Assembly (NCBI GenBank): GCA_036873755.1
Contig: JAVTVY010018749.1
Location: 1 to 64,000, forward strand
DNA length: 64,000 bases
Source: Hanleya hanleyi
Taxonomy: Eukaryota > Mollusca > Polyplacophora > Lepidopleurida > Hanleyidae
Direction: 5' to 3'
The notes under the pieces were generated by a model. It made no database searches. It saw nothing but the letters and a program-made list of their open reading frames with translations, and was not told the DNA's origin. Positions 39,313 through 48,496 of this stretch are shown here, one piece after another. Position 1 is the stretch's first letter, and each line of letters opens with the position of its first letter. The position numbers and the translations under genes were made by a program.

Positions 39313-39335
39313 TCTGACGAGAGGAGGAGAGAAGC

Positions 39336-40913
39336 ATGAGACGTGGAGAAGATGTTCCATGGGATCCAGCAGCACCTCCGGTTGAAGTCTTGCCTGAAGA
39401 CGAGCGTGTGAGTGACATTTATCAACGTCACTGGGCTACCATACGCCATTGTTTTCACCGTGACCGTCGTCTATTGGACTTGTATAACTATCGACTGCAG
39501 GACCTCACGTATTTGTCGACCTATGCCGAGAACATTTTCACAGACCAGATCACAGCGTTCAAGTTGAATATGACATTCGGGTACATTTTACGGCACAAGG
39601 AGACGGACCAGGTGCGGTATTATTATCCCAGCAATAATACCTATGTGTGTGACCAGCCGTTCACGATGACGGATGCGATTTCTCTGGAGCCACTCATCGA
39701 TCAACTGATTACGTTGGATCCATTGGAATGGGCCCGGTTGCAACGCCCCAATACCAAATGGCTTGTGGAAATGGTGACCAACGTCACATTTTTCGTCACG
39801 AAAATGAGAGATCATCCTATCGGTGCTCCTGTACTACTACCCCCTTGGTTGCTTCATCGACACGGACTGTATGCATTAACGGGAGGGTGGAAGGGGCCCT
39901 ACAAAGACCGGAAATGTCTGTTTCGGTGTTTGGCCGTGCATCTGGACGAGTGTGATCCCCAGGCTTGTGACACAGTGGCCAAAGGCTATTGGGAAGAGTA
40001 CTTAGAGCAGCAAGACTTGGATGAGCGGCACTTCCGTGGAGTCCCTTTCAAGAATTTGGATGACGTGGAAACACTGTTCAACATCAATATCTTTGTATAC
40101 CGATTACGATGCGAGGAGGATACATTTGTGGCTGAATTGGTTCGTCGTTCAACAGAACGGTATGCTTCTACGATGAAAGTCAATGTCTTCGACCACAATG
40201 GCGTGTGTCATTTTTCGCTGATCTACAATATGAGCCAGTACGCCCAGTCTTACAGTTGTGCCCAATGCCATCGGGTGTTCAAAGAATCGTCCAAATTACA
40301 TCGACACGAGAAAATCTGTACGAACAGTGTGAAGCGAAAATTTCCTGGTGGTGTGTATCATAATACGCCTACTATTTTCGAGGAACTGGCCGATGAGGGT
40401 CTGATCATACCGGAGGAGGATCGTTATTTTCCCTACCGGGCGTGTTACGATTTTGAGGCCCTGTTGGAGCCCATGGACATGTTTTCAGCGAAAACGCAGT
40501 GGACGCAGCGCCATATTCCCCTGAGTGTCAGCATTTCCAGCAACGTACCTGGCTATGACGCTGCACCGGTCTGTTTCGTGTCCACCGGGGATTCCCATGA
40601 GTTGATCACCCGCATGATGGAGTATTTAGAGGAAGTCAGTGCGGTCAGTACGGAATTGTTGGTGTCCAAGTTCCAGGACGTATTGGACCAGCTGGACGAT
40701 CGGATTCCTATACCGGGTGTATTGTTTAGTGACGATGAAGAGTCCGAGTGCGAGTCGGAGCCGGAGTCGGAGTCGGAACCCATGCAGTCGCAGGATGTGC
40801 CTTTACCTAAACCGTATGCGGAGAAATTGAAAGCGCGCTTCCTACAATACCTAGGCCAGTTACCGGTGCTGGGTTTCAACTCGGGGCGATATGACTTGAA
40901 CATGGTGAAATAA
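39336..40913 (+). pseudogene. polB: Polinton DNA polymerase B, fragment 1 (N-terminal and exonuclease part)
   Basis: 525 codons ending at an in-frame TAA (40911-40913); the next fragment continues in the same frame. Residues ~190-298 look OTU-like (RKCLFRCLAVH with C194, then HFSLIYN with H292); this is an inference. A C2HC zinc finger follows (C308, C311, H324, C328). The 3'-5' exonuclease motifs are YDFEA (371-375) and GFNSGRYDLN (513-522). Residues 465-485 are an acidic Ser/Glu repeat. The polymerase would replicate the element by protein priming. The start ATG lies within the TIR and its first five residues (MRRGE) are shared with the gene at the other end. Confidence 0.9.
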
Positions 40914-41633
40914 TTTCTCTACCCCTACTTGGCCCAGGCGAATACCATCAAGTCCGTCATCAAGACGATCAATAATCATATGGCCCTCACTACCACATCA
41001 CTTCATTTCCTGGATGTACGGAACTACTTAGCTCCTAATTATAGCTGTGATCAGTGGGTGAAGGCGCATGACTGTGCACAAACCAAAGGGAGGTTCCCTT
41101 ACACGTATATATCGACGCTCGGCCGTTCGGAGGAAACACAGTTGCCACCCCGGGATGCCTTCTTTGACGATTTGAAGCAAGTGGAATATCCGGAAGACAC
41201 GTACCGGGAACTACAGCAGGTATGGAACGATCAGCATATGCAGACCTTGCGAGATTTCCTCATATGGTATAATAACTTAGATGTGGTTCCTTTCCTGGAA
41301 GCGGCCGAGAAAATGGTTCAGGTGTTTCGTCGCGAGTTGCACGTCGACATCTTCAAGGAGTGCTTGAGTTTACCGGGTCTGGCGCTTCGCCATCTTTTTC
41401 AAGAGTGTCCCACGTACTTCTCGCTGATACAGCAAAAAGATGCAGACATGCATGATTGTCTAAAGCAGAACATTGTGGGCGGACCTAGTCTTATTTTTCA
41501 CCGTTATCACGAGAAGGACGTCACTACTCTCCCCAGTGGAAAACCCTGTGCTAAGATCATCGGTTTCGATGCGAATGCCTTGTACCTGTGGTCTCTGGCC
41601 CAACCTATGCCCAGTGGACATTATATACGTTGA
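40914..41633 (+). pseudogene. polB: DNA polymerase B, fragment 2
   Basis: Same frame as fragment 1, open to a TGA at 41631-41633. It covers the end of the exonuclease domain and the start of the palm, with polymerase motif A as FDANALYLWSL near the end. AAEKMVQVFRRELHVDIFKECLSLP-like text is the protein-primed polymerase linker region. In-frame stops on both sides without frameshift point to base substitutions, not sequencing indels. Confidence 0.88.
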
Positions 41634-42647
41634 TTGGCGGAAGGTCAGCATTTCACACCGCAACGCACTCCCTACAAGCATCTGGCTGACCAGTGGTTGG
41701 ATTGGGAAGCCTATCGACGGGGAATTTATATACGCCATCAGACCAACGCCACAGAGAAGCGCATAGGAGATCGTCGACTCCCCGTCGATGGGTTTGCCCT
41801 GGTGGGTAGGACATCGACCGTATTCCAGATTTACGGTTGCTATTGGCATGGCCACGGATGCCATTTCAGCGCTGGACGTTTCAACCAACGACGTGGAAAA
41901 ACACCGGAAGAATTACGAGAAGAAGTGGAGGAGAACGGTGATTATGTGAAAGAGAGAGGTTACCATCTGATCGAAATGTGGGAGTGTGAATTTCACACCA
42001 TGTGCCAGGCCCTGTCCCATTTACGGCGTTTCCTAAAAGAGGTCGAGTACCCGCTGGGTCGTCGGCGACTCCTAAGTCTGCCACAGATGTTCGACGCCAT
42101 TCGTTCTGGGGACGTCTACGGCTTTGTCGAATGTGATTTGCATGTTCCCGACACTCTCAAGCCCCTCTTCGCCCAGTGCCCTCCCATCTTTAAGAACACG
42201 CTGGTGGGTCGGGATGATATTGGGGACACCATGGGGGACTATGCGGAGCAACACGAGTGTTTGCCTCGACCGCGACGGATGTTGATTGGCAGTGTGTGGG
42301 CAGAGAAAATCTTGCTGGGCACTCCGCTGCTGCAGTGGTACATGAGCCACGGTCTGGAAATTACGAAAATATACCAAGTGATACAGTACGTACCCAACGC
42401 CTGTTTTGCGGAGAATGCCGACATCGTGACGTCTGCCCGTCGTCAAGGTGATCAAGACCCGAGTAAGGCCATCATCGGTGAATCGTGGAAATTGACGGGC
42501 AATGGCTATTATGGCAAAACGGTCACGAACCAGGATAAGCACGTGAACGTGAACATTTGTACTACTTCCCAAGCCCGCAAAAAAGTGAATTCTCCTCTGT
42601 TTCGCTCCGTGGAGGTCATCGATGACGACACCTATGAAATCACTTAG
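41634..42647 (+). pseudogene. polB: DNA polymerase B, fragment 3
   Basis: Still in the same frame; stops at TAG 42645-42647. It carries the Cys/His-containing GCYWHGHGCHF insertion typical of Polinton polymerases and polymerase motif B as KLTGNGYYGKT (Gly where Ser is usual). The frame is then disturbed: two small frameshifts between ~42640 and ~42690 separate it from fragment 4. Confidence 0.88.
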
Positions 42648-43251
42648 CTAAAAAGACTATCCGTTACAACCTACCCTGCAGATTGGATGTATGGTATACC
42701 AGGTGGCCAAGCTGAGGATGCTCCAGTTTCTATATGATTTCATGGGTATGTATTTTAACCCATCAGACTGGCAACTCATGGAGATGGATACGGACTCGGC
42801 CTACATGGCCGTCTCTAATGCGGATTGGGAATCCCTGGTGAAACCTGAGTTACGTGCACAGTATCAAGCGGAGCGGGACCAGTGGCTACCTCGACGTGAC
42901 CATTACCAGTACGATAAGCGTACGCCGGGCCTCTTCAAGCTGGAGTGGAGTGGGGATGCTATGATTGCTCTCTCCTCCAAGACGTATTACTGTTACGGAG
43001 GAGACGAAAATAAGTTTAGCTGCAAAGGGGTGAACCGGCGCGTTCCCAACATCGACAAAGCCTTGAACCTGAACGTACTGCAAAGCCAGGCCAGTGCGAG
43101 TGGGACTAACCGAGGATTTCGGGTGGTGGACCACCAGATGCGGACGTACATTCAGCAACGAGACACCTTTACTTTCTTTTACCCGAAACGGAAAGTCCTT
43201 GCCGATGGCATCAGTACCACTTACTTGGACGAACACTATATGGACTGTTGA
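42648..43251 (+). pseudogene. polB: DNA polymerase B, fragment 4 (C-terminal)
   Basis: Open from about 42691. Palm motif C is seen as EMDTDSAYM, with both aspartates, followed by SSKTYYCYG of the KxY-type motif. The stop is at 43249-43251. The last codons and the following 3' flank are duplicated downstream together with the front of a tRNA gene. Confidence 0.88.
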
Positions 43252-43274
43252 TACACGAGTTAAAAACTGTAAAA

Positions 43275-43295
43275 GTCAGGATGGCCGAGTGGTCT
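43275..43295 (+). pseudogene. tRNA 5' fragment (tandem duplication)
   Basis: 21 bases identical to the first 21 of the tRNA at 43352, cut off before the anticodon arm. It is part of a 77-78 bp tandem duplication whose unit starts in the last codons of the polymerase (GAACACTATATGGA at 43231 and 43309). Confidence 0.75.
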
Positions 43296-43351
43296 TGTGA
43301 AAAATGTCGAACACTATATGGAGTGTTGATACACGAGTTAAAAACTGTAAA

Positions 43352-43437
43352 GTCAGGATGGCCGAGTGGTCTAAGGCGCCGGTTAACTGTGCTGGTCGGC
43401 GAAATGCCGAACGTAGGTTCGAATCCTACTCCTGACA
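43352..43437 (+). tRNA. Class II tRNA, Leu-like body, non-standard anticodon loop
   Basis: It folds as a full cloverleaf: acceptor GTCAGGA/TCCTGAC (7 perfect pairs) with discriminator A; a 3 bp D stem GCC/GGC; anticodon stem 43379-43383/43391-43395 with two G-U pairs; a long variable arm TCGGC/GCCGA; and T stem GTAGG/CCTAC with loop TTCGAAT. Acceptor, discriminator and long arm are as in animal tRNA-Leu. The seven-base anticodon loop is TAACTGT, with A instead of T at position 33 and ACT at 34-36; a TTAA nearby would suit Leu(UAA) if the loop were shifted by one base. Internal A box (TGGCCGAGTGG) and B box (GGTTCGAATCC) are intact. Confidence 0.85.
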
Positions 43438-43440
43438 GAA

Positions 43441-43446
43441 TTTTTT
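43441..43446 (+). terminator. RNA polymerase III terminator
   Basis: A T6 run four bases after the tRNA 3' end. It completes an A box-B box-terminator Pol III unit. Confidence 0.75.
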
Positions 43447-43537
43447 GTACCACTTGTATATACATACCACTTGTATTCTATCGTACATACCACCTGTATT
43501 CTATTGTACATAGTGTAACTCCCTTCTTGTTGACTTA

Positions 43538-43543
43538 AATAAA
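43538..43543 (+). terminator. Polyadenylation signal, plus strand
   Basis: AATAAA in the 230 bp gap between the polymerase/tRNA and the convergent structural genes. The gap also has a ~23 bp repeat (ACATACCACTTGTATTCTAT) at 43460-43512. Confidence 0.5.
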
Positions 43544-43590
43544 AAAAATAAGTCAAAACCATCATTTTTGTGTTTTTCATGAATCTTTTT

Positions 43591-43596
43591 TTTATT
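43591..43596 (-). terminator. Polyadenylation signal, minus strand (structural block)
   Basis: AATAAA on the minus strand about 85 bases after the protease stop. It is the likely 3' end of the last transcript of the leftward block. Confidence 0.5.
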
Positions 43597-43679
43597 GAAC
43601 ATCAATGAACGTCAGAACAACAACGTCATAACAATAACGTCATAATAAAAAAACCATAGTACTGCGCAGTGCATTGAAT

Positions 43680-44156
43680 TTAAGTTAACCAGAGAAATGG
43701 AGCATGCACATTAAAACGAGAGGCCGTCCAGTCATAGACGAGTACATCACGGTCTTCGGCTTGACAATAATCATCAAACATGTGTACGATCGTTTGCATA
43801 GAATGTCCTCTACTCCGGTGAGTGAGATAAAACACACAGTACTGTCCGCACACACTACTCAAGGGTCCTTGTAATCTTTGAGTATTCCAACGCCACACTG
43901 TAGTAGATACGTCCATGAATTTCACCAAATCGGGATGTAAGGGTGCAAGTCCGTAGGAATCAAAGTATTCGCCTTGGCCTAGGGTGTCCACGTACACAGC
44001 CACCCAATGTTCACCGGGTCGACACCCAGGGTCTGTATTCATGATGTAGGCTGCTGGGATGGTGGAGTGGGTGGGAAACACATTGCGTGGAAACACACCT
44101 CGAAAGGGTACTCGAGGATCTTGCTGGAGTATGGCCATCAGCTGCTCTGTATCCAT
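43680..44156 (-). CDS. Adenain-like cysteine protease (virion maturation)
   Basis: 158 codons from the ATG at 44156, four bases after the capsid gene stop; an upstream in-frame ATG at 44219 would overlap that gene and looks less likely. The triad is as in adenovirus protease: His in GEHWVAVYVD, Asp in YFDSYG ~16 residues on, an oxyanion Gln in LQGPLSS, and the catalytic Cys in SSVCGQYC. It would cleave capsid and core precursors in assembling particles. It is slightly shorter than the ~200-residue adenoviral enzyme. The frame is intact in this otherwise decayed element. Confidence 0.88.
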   Translation of the reverse strand: MDTEQLMAILQQDPRVPFRGVFPRNVFPTHSTIPAAYIMNTDPGCRPGEHWVAVYVDTLGQGEYFDSYGLAPLHPDLVKFMDVSTTVWRWNTQRLQGPLSSVCGQYCVFYLTHRSRGHSMQTIVHMFDDYCQAEDRDVLVYDWTASRFNVHAPFLWLT

Positions 44157-44160
44157 GATT

Positions 44161-45466
44161 CTAGCTGGCGTAGTCACACAGGACGTTTCTTTGCTGATCC
44201 ACGCTGATGACGTTATCAAACTCGGCGTAGCAAATCACGTTAATGATCTGGCCTAGAGCGACGGCGAAACGCAGTTCCAACCGTAGGTTTCCTTTCTTCA
44301 GCAAGGCCAGTTGATGATCGTGTTCCAAGGTGGGGGTGAGGTCGAAGGCGAACAACGTGTACCCACGGTGAAAGTCTCGTCGAGTGATGGTATTTCCTTC
44401 GTCCTGGTTGTTTTGTCCTGTGGCTGTAAACAGGTTCAGGTAGCTCCGCACATAGTTTTGGTTACCAAAATCCGGTTGTAATGGACGGGCTGGAATTTGA
44501 TGGCCGGCCACGTGCAGTGCCAAAAAGTTGAGGTTGAAATGTTGAAAGGCGAACGGATTCTCATCCCACTGTCCATTGAAAGCGGTGTTGGTCACACACG
44601 CCACGGTAAGACGTTTAGGGAGATCCCCTAGAAATAAGTTTTCACGATTGGCCATCATCGTACCTGCTGGCACAGAGAACACCTTGGTCTATACGCGTCG
44701 GATGGGGTACAGGGCTGGTTTTTTCGATAAGGCTTCCATGTGACTCAGCAACACCCCCTGTTGCAAATCCACCGTACGCACAAACAGGGCTGCATCTTCA
44801 ATGATGATCTTGTAATTGGCAGCATCTCCAGCGGCCATCAAGGCGACGGCGGTGTGGAACGGATCAACTTGATCTTGATGGATACACCGTTCATCATGTA
44901 GCGGTCTTGCAGGAACAGGTCGGCGTGCAGTCGTCCCATCATATCGACGGACTTGCTATTGGCTGCCATGTTTTTGCGCGCGATGAACCCATTATTGGCA
45001 GCCAATACGCTATTCATGGATCCGGGTGTATCCTTGTAGTACAGCGAGGCTTGCAAGTGTGTTTTTTTGGCATCATTGCCGTACGACAACAGCGTCTCCA
45101 TGTAGGCTCGGTACGGGTACGTATTGGTGGACGTACTGATGAGTTTATCGTTCAGACCTATATCCACCTGTTGGAACAAGGAGTGCAGCCAAAGATTCAC
45201 CGGGCCTACACCGCATCGTCCGCTATGGGTTGCCCGGCTCCGTCCACTATTTTGGCTTTCACGTACAAGTAGGTGTGGGCTAAATCCAGGTAGGCCGTAT
45301 CTTTGTTTTCAATGGTAAATTCCAGGGGCCCCGTCCCCGTCAGGCTAGCCAGGGGTCGATGTTCTACCAAACGCCCTTCGGCCACACTGGTCTGGGTGGG
45401 TGGAATAGTCCACAAATCCAATTCACTGCTGGTAGACGGACACGACTCGGAGTGAATGAATGCCAT
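44161..45466 (-). pseudogene. Major capsid protein (double jelly-roll hexon type), broken
   Basis: About 435 codons in three open pieces: 45206-45466 (start MAFIHSESCPS), 44838-45200 and 44161-44682. The first frameshift is near 45205 and the second near 44860. A TAG lies at 44689-44691 in the frame of the last piece. The size, the place between the pX-like and protease genes and the compositional pattern (KDTAYLDLAHTYLYVKAKI; YRAYMETLLSYG; FDLTPTLEHDHQL) match Polinton/adintovirus hexon-type capsid proteins. The start overlaps the stop of the upstream pX-like gene as TAATG (45464-45468). Confidence 0.85.
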
Positions 45467-45882
45467 TATGCGAAGATGTCTCTCTTACTCTTCTTCTTTT
45501 TCTTCGTCTTATTCCGGGATGTGCGTCGTCGGTGTGTCGGACGTCGAATGACTCTTCGCTGTACCCGTGGTTGTCTTTTAAGGCCTTTGGCGATCAAGAC
45601 GCTGCCTGCTTCTTTAGCCCGTCGTTTGAAGGCTTGTCGGGGTGCTGTGCCTCCCAAGACATCACCGGCCACGTGCAATCCACTGCGTACCGCTTGTTTA
45701 CCTACCGCTTTGACACCCCGTGTCACCAAGGGTAAGAACTTTTTCACGATGCTGCCCAGTATGTTCCCCAATCCGTGACCTCGTTGCATGTGTGCACCGC
45801 TAAAGATGGGCAAGTTCCCGCCCGTTTGTTTCTTGTAGTAGTCGCCATAGCTGGGCGTATGGCACTGGTAAGGCACGTACAT
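45466..45882 (-). CDS. pX-like basic core protein
   Basis: 138 residues, highly basic at the C terminus (poly-Lys/Arg, residues ~105-135). A central glycine-punctuated amphipathic segment, GHGLGNILGSIVKKFLPLV, resembles adenovirus and adintovirus protein X/VI-type segments. It probably condenses DNA in the particle and is a likely substrate of the adjacent protease. Stop-start overlap TAATG with both neighbours (45882 and 45466) suggests coupled translation or tightly packed transcripts. The frame is intact. Confidence 0.75.
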   Translation of the reverse strand: MYVPYQCHTPSYGDYYKKQTGGNLPIFSGAHMQRGHGLGNILGSIVKKFLPLVTRGVKAVGKQAVRSGLHVAGDVLGGTAPRQAFKRRAKEAGSVLIAKGLKRQPRVQRRVIRRPTHRRRTSRNKTKKKKKSKRDIFA

Positions 45883-46697
45883 TATACGAAGTGAGGAGAG
45901 CGGGCTTGTCGGAAATGAAGTGTCAGCACCACTTTCCCTCGTTCGAATGCAACCGGGTGTCCCGTGTCATCTCTTATATCCACCGTGATCGTGTTGATAT
46001 CGGTATGTCGTACGGGTAGGTAGAGTATATGGTTGAAACTCTGGTTGACTTGATTGCCATACGTCTTGCTAATGGGGACCACCCGTAACAGAGGTATGTT
46101 CACATCGCCCACAATATGGCTGTCCACTGCGTCCGAGTAGACGTAGAGTCCGTACATGCCTACTTTCATATCCATCACAACGTCACCGTTGTCGGTGGTG
46201 GACCCCGGGTACACGCTGTAAGGCAGACCTAACATTTGCTGTAGTGTAGGACTGAGTTTCACACCCACGTTGGGGCTGAGCAGAATACAGGACTTGTCGT
46301 TGTGTGCGTTGACATCGAAGATCACGTGATTCTTGAAGGGATAGGCTTTCAGGGGTTTTGAATTATTCGTCACCTCCCGTAGAGACTTGTACTCCAACAA
46401 GGTGAGCAGACCCTCTATGAACGTCTTGAGCGTATCGTATTGGCCTTGGGGTAGAGTGAGTCGGTGTACTTTGCCTTCGTAGGTCACTTCGTACCATACT
46501 TCTTGGTCTCGTACGTTGTACCACGAGTAAGGGTATTGAATATCTACCAGTCCACATTCCCACCGGCCAGGTAAATGCAACGGTTGTGGTAATTGAGTCA
46601 CGTACTTGGCCAACGTGTTGTCAGGAAACACATCGAGTGAACTGTTACTGGGCAACGTGAGGTAAAACATGACGACTGAGCTTTCTGGCTTCTGCAC
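45882..46697 (-). CDS. Penton-like minor capsid protein (single jelly roll)
   Basis: 271 residues. The N-terminal part (MFYLTLPSNSSLDVFPDNT; LPQPLHLPGRWECGLVDIQYP; SWYNV) is the conserved signature of Polinton/adintovirus penton-type minor capsid proteins, predicted to form pentamers at capsid vertices. The frame is intact. A TATTAAAA element ~10 bases before the ATG may act as a TATA box. It overlaps the pX-like start by one base. Confidence 0.82.
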   Translation of the reverse strand: MQKPESSVVMFYLTLPSNSSLDVFPDNTLAKYVTQLPQPLHLPGRWECGLVDIQYPYSWYNVRDQEVWYEVTYEGKVHRLTLPQGQYDTLKTFIEGLLTLLEYKSLREVTNNSKPLKAYPFKNHVIFDVNAHNDKSCILLSPNVGVKLSPTLQQMLGLPYSVYPGSTTDNGDVVMDMKVGMYGLYVYSDAVDSHIVGDVNIPLLRVVPISKTYGNQVNQSFNHILYLPVRHTDINTITVDIRDDTGHPVAFERGKVVLTLHFRQARSPHFV

Positions 46698-46733
46698 CGG
46701 GTTTTAATAGGATTCCCCTAGTAAGGGGGTTCC

Positions 46734-47492
46734 CTAGTAGGGCTCCCAGGCCTTGTGCGGCTTACCTCGGCGACGTGATCGGCGCGTCGGTGGGGCCGGC
46801 ATAGAGGTCGCATAGGGGTGAAAAGAACGGTCCCGCCGTGAAGGTGTTTTGGGAGGAGTCTGCGGTTGCCATTCACGTTCCCAGGTATGGGGAAGTCGAG
46901 AGGGTGCTTGCATCCAGTTCCAGCGTTCACGATTTCCTACCAATTCTTGAGGGATGTGTGTGTCTTTTAACCCCTGAGCAAAGGCTTCCCAGCCCGGTGG
47001 ATTAGAGTGTTTGCGAGAACGTACCGTATCGTTGATCAGATCGGTGATATGAGACCCCAGCACCGCTTGGTTTCCAATCAGCAGCTGCTCCTGGTCTGTC
47101 CAACCCATATTAGGATTCTGTTTCACCCGGTCCAACAATAAACGAGCCTTGGTCTTGAATGCTTTAGGGACACTGACCAACACTTCCTGTTCGAGCTGAG
47201 GTGAGGCAGAGGGTGAGGATGGTGGTGGTGGTGGTGGTGGTGGTGTGAGTGTGGGCGCTGCGGGTAGTAGGGGTGTACTACCCCTATATTGATCCATAAA
47301 CGTCTTGTACTGGTTCAGCGTGTGATGGTAGAGTTGAATTTTCTCGTGATCGGGTAGTCGACGTTGGAGTATACTATTCATCTCTTCGTCCAGAGACTGG
47401 AGTTGTTGCACCGTGGCAGGGACGGGATAGGGTGATTGCAGACTCTGTAACAGTCGAGGTTCGACCAGCATCATTTTTTTCGTATGTTCCAT
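46734..47492 (-). CDS. Polinton conserved protein, probably virion-associated
   Basis: 252 residues, function not recognised. The N-terminal half is helical and coiled-coil-like (residues ~15-70). A Pro-rich run (~85-100) is encoded by a GGT/ACC trinucleotide repeat at 47219-47244. The middle has conserved-looking WTDQEQLLIGNQA and PPGWEAFAQGL, and the tail is Arg-rich (RRSRRRGKPHKAWEPY). Its place between the penton-like and the small hydrophobic-tailed gene suggests a structural role. The ATG follows the upstream stop by one base (TAACATG). Confidence 0.65.
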   Translation of the reverse strand: MEHTKKMMLVEPRLLQSLQSPYPVPATVQQLQSLDEEMNSILQRRLPDHEKIQLYHHTLNQYKTFMDQYRGSTPLLPAAPTLTPPPPPPPPSSPSASPQLEQEVLVSVPKAFKTKARLLLDRVKQNPNMGWTDQEQLLIGNQAVLGSHITDLINDTVRSRKHSNPPGWEAFAQGLKDTHIPQELVGNRERWNWMQAPSRLPHTWEREWQPQTPPKTPSRRDRSFHPYATSMPAPPTRRSRRRGKPHKAWEPY

Positions 47493-47493
47493 G

Positions 47494-47832
47494 TTAGCGT
47501 CCCAAGATGGAGCCTAGTAACGGTCCCAGTACGATAGCGGCTAAGGGTGCGAGGAGTGCGCCGAGAAATCCACCTCGCTGTAACACCTGTTTCTTTTTCT
47601 TGACACTTCCCGTCTTCTTCACCAGCGTTCGGAGACCCGTTTTGTGCCGTTGCAATTGCCCTTTCTGCAGAGGACTGAGAGGAACATTGCCTTTTAACAC
47701 ATTATGAGCCACTTCACACAAACACCGTACCAAGTCTGGGTCCGCGCCGCGCACCAGGGCCCGGCCCACCTCCAGTGGCGCGCTGCGTAATACGCGGAGG
47801 GCCGGCGCGTGCTTGCGTATCCGTGCAGACAT
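47494..47832 (-). CDS. Small virion-type protein with C-terminal hydrophobic tail
   Basis: 112 residues: a basic N-terminal half, a Lys/Arg cluster (TGSVKKKKQVLQRGGF) and a C-terminal Gly/Ala/Leu stretch (residues ~90-112) that could insert in membrane or act as a lytic peptide. Comparable small proteins with KxxLxxxGGF and a hydrophobic end occur beside the ATPase in Polintons. The exact role is unknown. The frame is intact. Confidence 0.65.
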   Translation of the reverse strand: MSARIRKHAPALRVLRSAPLEVGRALVRGADPDLVRCLCEVAHNVLKGNVPLSPLQKGQLQRHKTGLRTLVKKTGSVKKKKQVLQRGGFLGALLAPLAAIVLGPLLGSILGR

Positions 47833-47871
47833 GATGAGGAAGTGACTGCTAGAGTGGATTGTCTTCTTCTT

Positions 47872-48486
47872 TTATTTGGGTGTGTACACCGTCTGAAACT
47901 CCCCGGGAAAAATGTGGGTGCGCAATCGAAGTGCCGAGGGTGTGTCTTGTTTCAAGTCGATGAGTAGATACCCGTGAGCCCCTTGGGTGCCCTCTTCAAA
48001 GGCTTCCCGCACAAAGGCCGTGTTTTTAGGGTACATCTGTTTTGCCAGGTGCATAATTTGTGATGCGTCTCTGGGGTTTTTGAATAAGACCACATACTGA
48101 GCATTCAAACTAATGTTCCTGTGCTCTTTGTTCTTACTGAAGAGATTCTGCACGATGTAGATGATGCTCAACCGACGATGATGGCTTCCTTTGGTAAAGA
48201 GACGGGTGATTCGACTGTCCGTTTCGGTCATGAGATCGTCGACCACGACCAAGGTGTCTTCTGGCGTATCCTCGGGAGGTAATCCATCCACTAAGGTGAG
48301 TCCAGGGAGGCGTGCCAGTTCCTCGTACGCCGGTTGCCAAGCTCCATAACACCACAGGATGCGAGCTACGGGCGGTGAAATGAGGGCTGACCCGTGTTGG
48401 ATCAGGCGTTGAACGAAGTGTGTTTTCCCCGACCCCGTCGGTCCAGCGATGAGACACGTGAAAGGATGCTGCCACCGAGGATCCAT
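47872..48486 (-). CDS. Genome-packaging ATPase (FtsK/HerA, A32-like)
   Basis: 204 codons from ATG 48486; an upstream in-frame ATG at 48603 would overlap the preceding gene. Walker A is LIAGPTGSGKTHFV near the N terminus; Walker B is DTLVVVDDLM; the sensor-type IIYIVQNLF follows. It would pump element DNA into capsids. The size and motif spacing are normal for Polinton ATPases and the frame is intact. The stop codon lies inside AAATAAAAG, so it overlaps a polyadenylation signal. Confidence 0.88.
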   Translation of the reverse strand: MDPRWQHPFTCLIAGPTGSGKTHFVQRLIQHGSALISPPVARILWCYGAWQPAYEELARLPGLTLVDGLPPEDTPEDTLVVVDDLMTETDSRITRLFTKGSHHRRLSIIYIVQNLFSKNKEHRNISLNAQYVVLFKNPRDASQIMHLAKQMYPKNTAFVREAFEEGTQGAHGYLLIDLKQDTPSALRLRTHIFPGEFQTVYTPK

Positions 48487-48496
48487 AGCCGTTTTT

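Larger units (their letters stand above)
38636..39351 (+). repeat. Polinton left terminal inverted repeat
   Basis: About 716 bp, matching the reverse complement of 57948-58676 with small indels. From the outer end inwards it holds a GCGCATGCGC palindrome, a CRE/ETS-like promoter part, an array of ATGGCGGCTA units, a TATA box, a CTGC microsatellite and finally the polymerase start codon with its first five codons. Confidence 0.92.

Noticed and set aside
43275..43295. A second tRNA gene
   Set aside because: Only the first 21 bases are present; no anticodon or T arm.
43211..43465. Minus-strand frame containing FEPTFGISPTSTVNRR
   Set aside because: This is the familiar spurious translation of the reverse strand of a class II tRNA gene.
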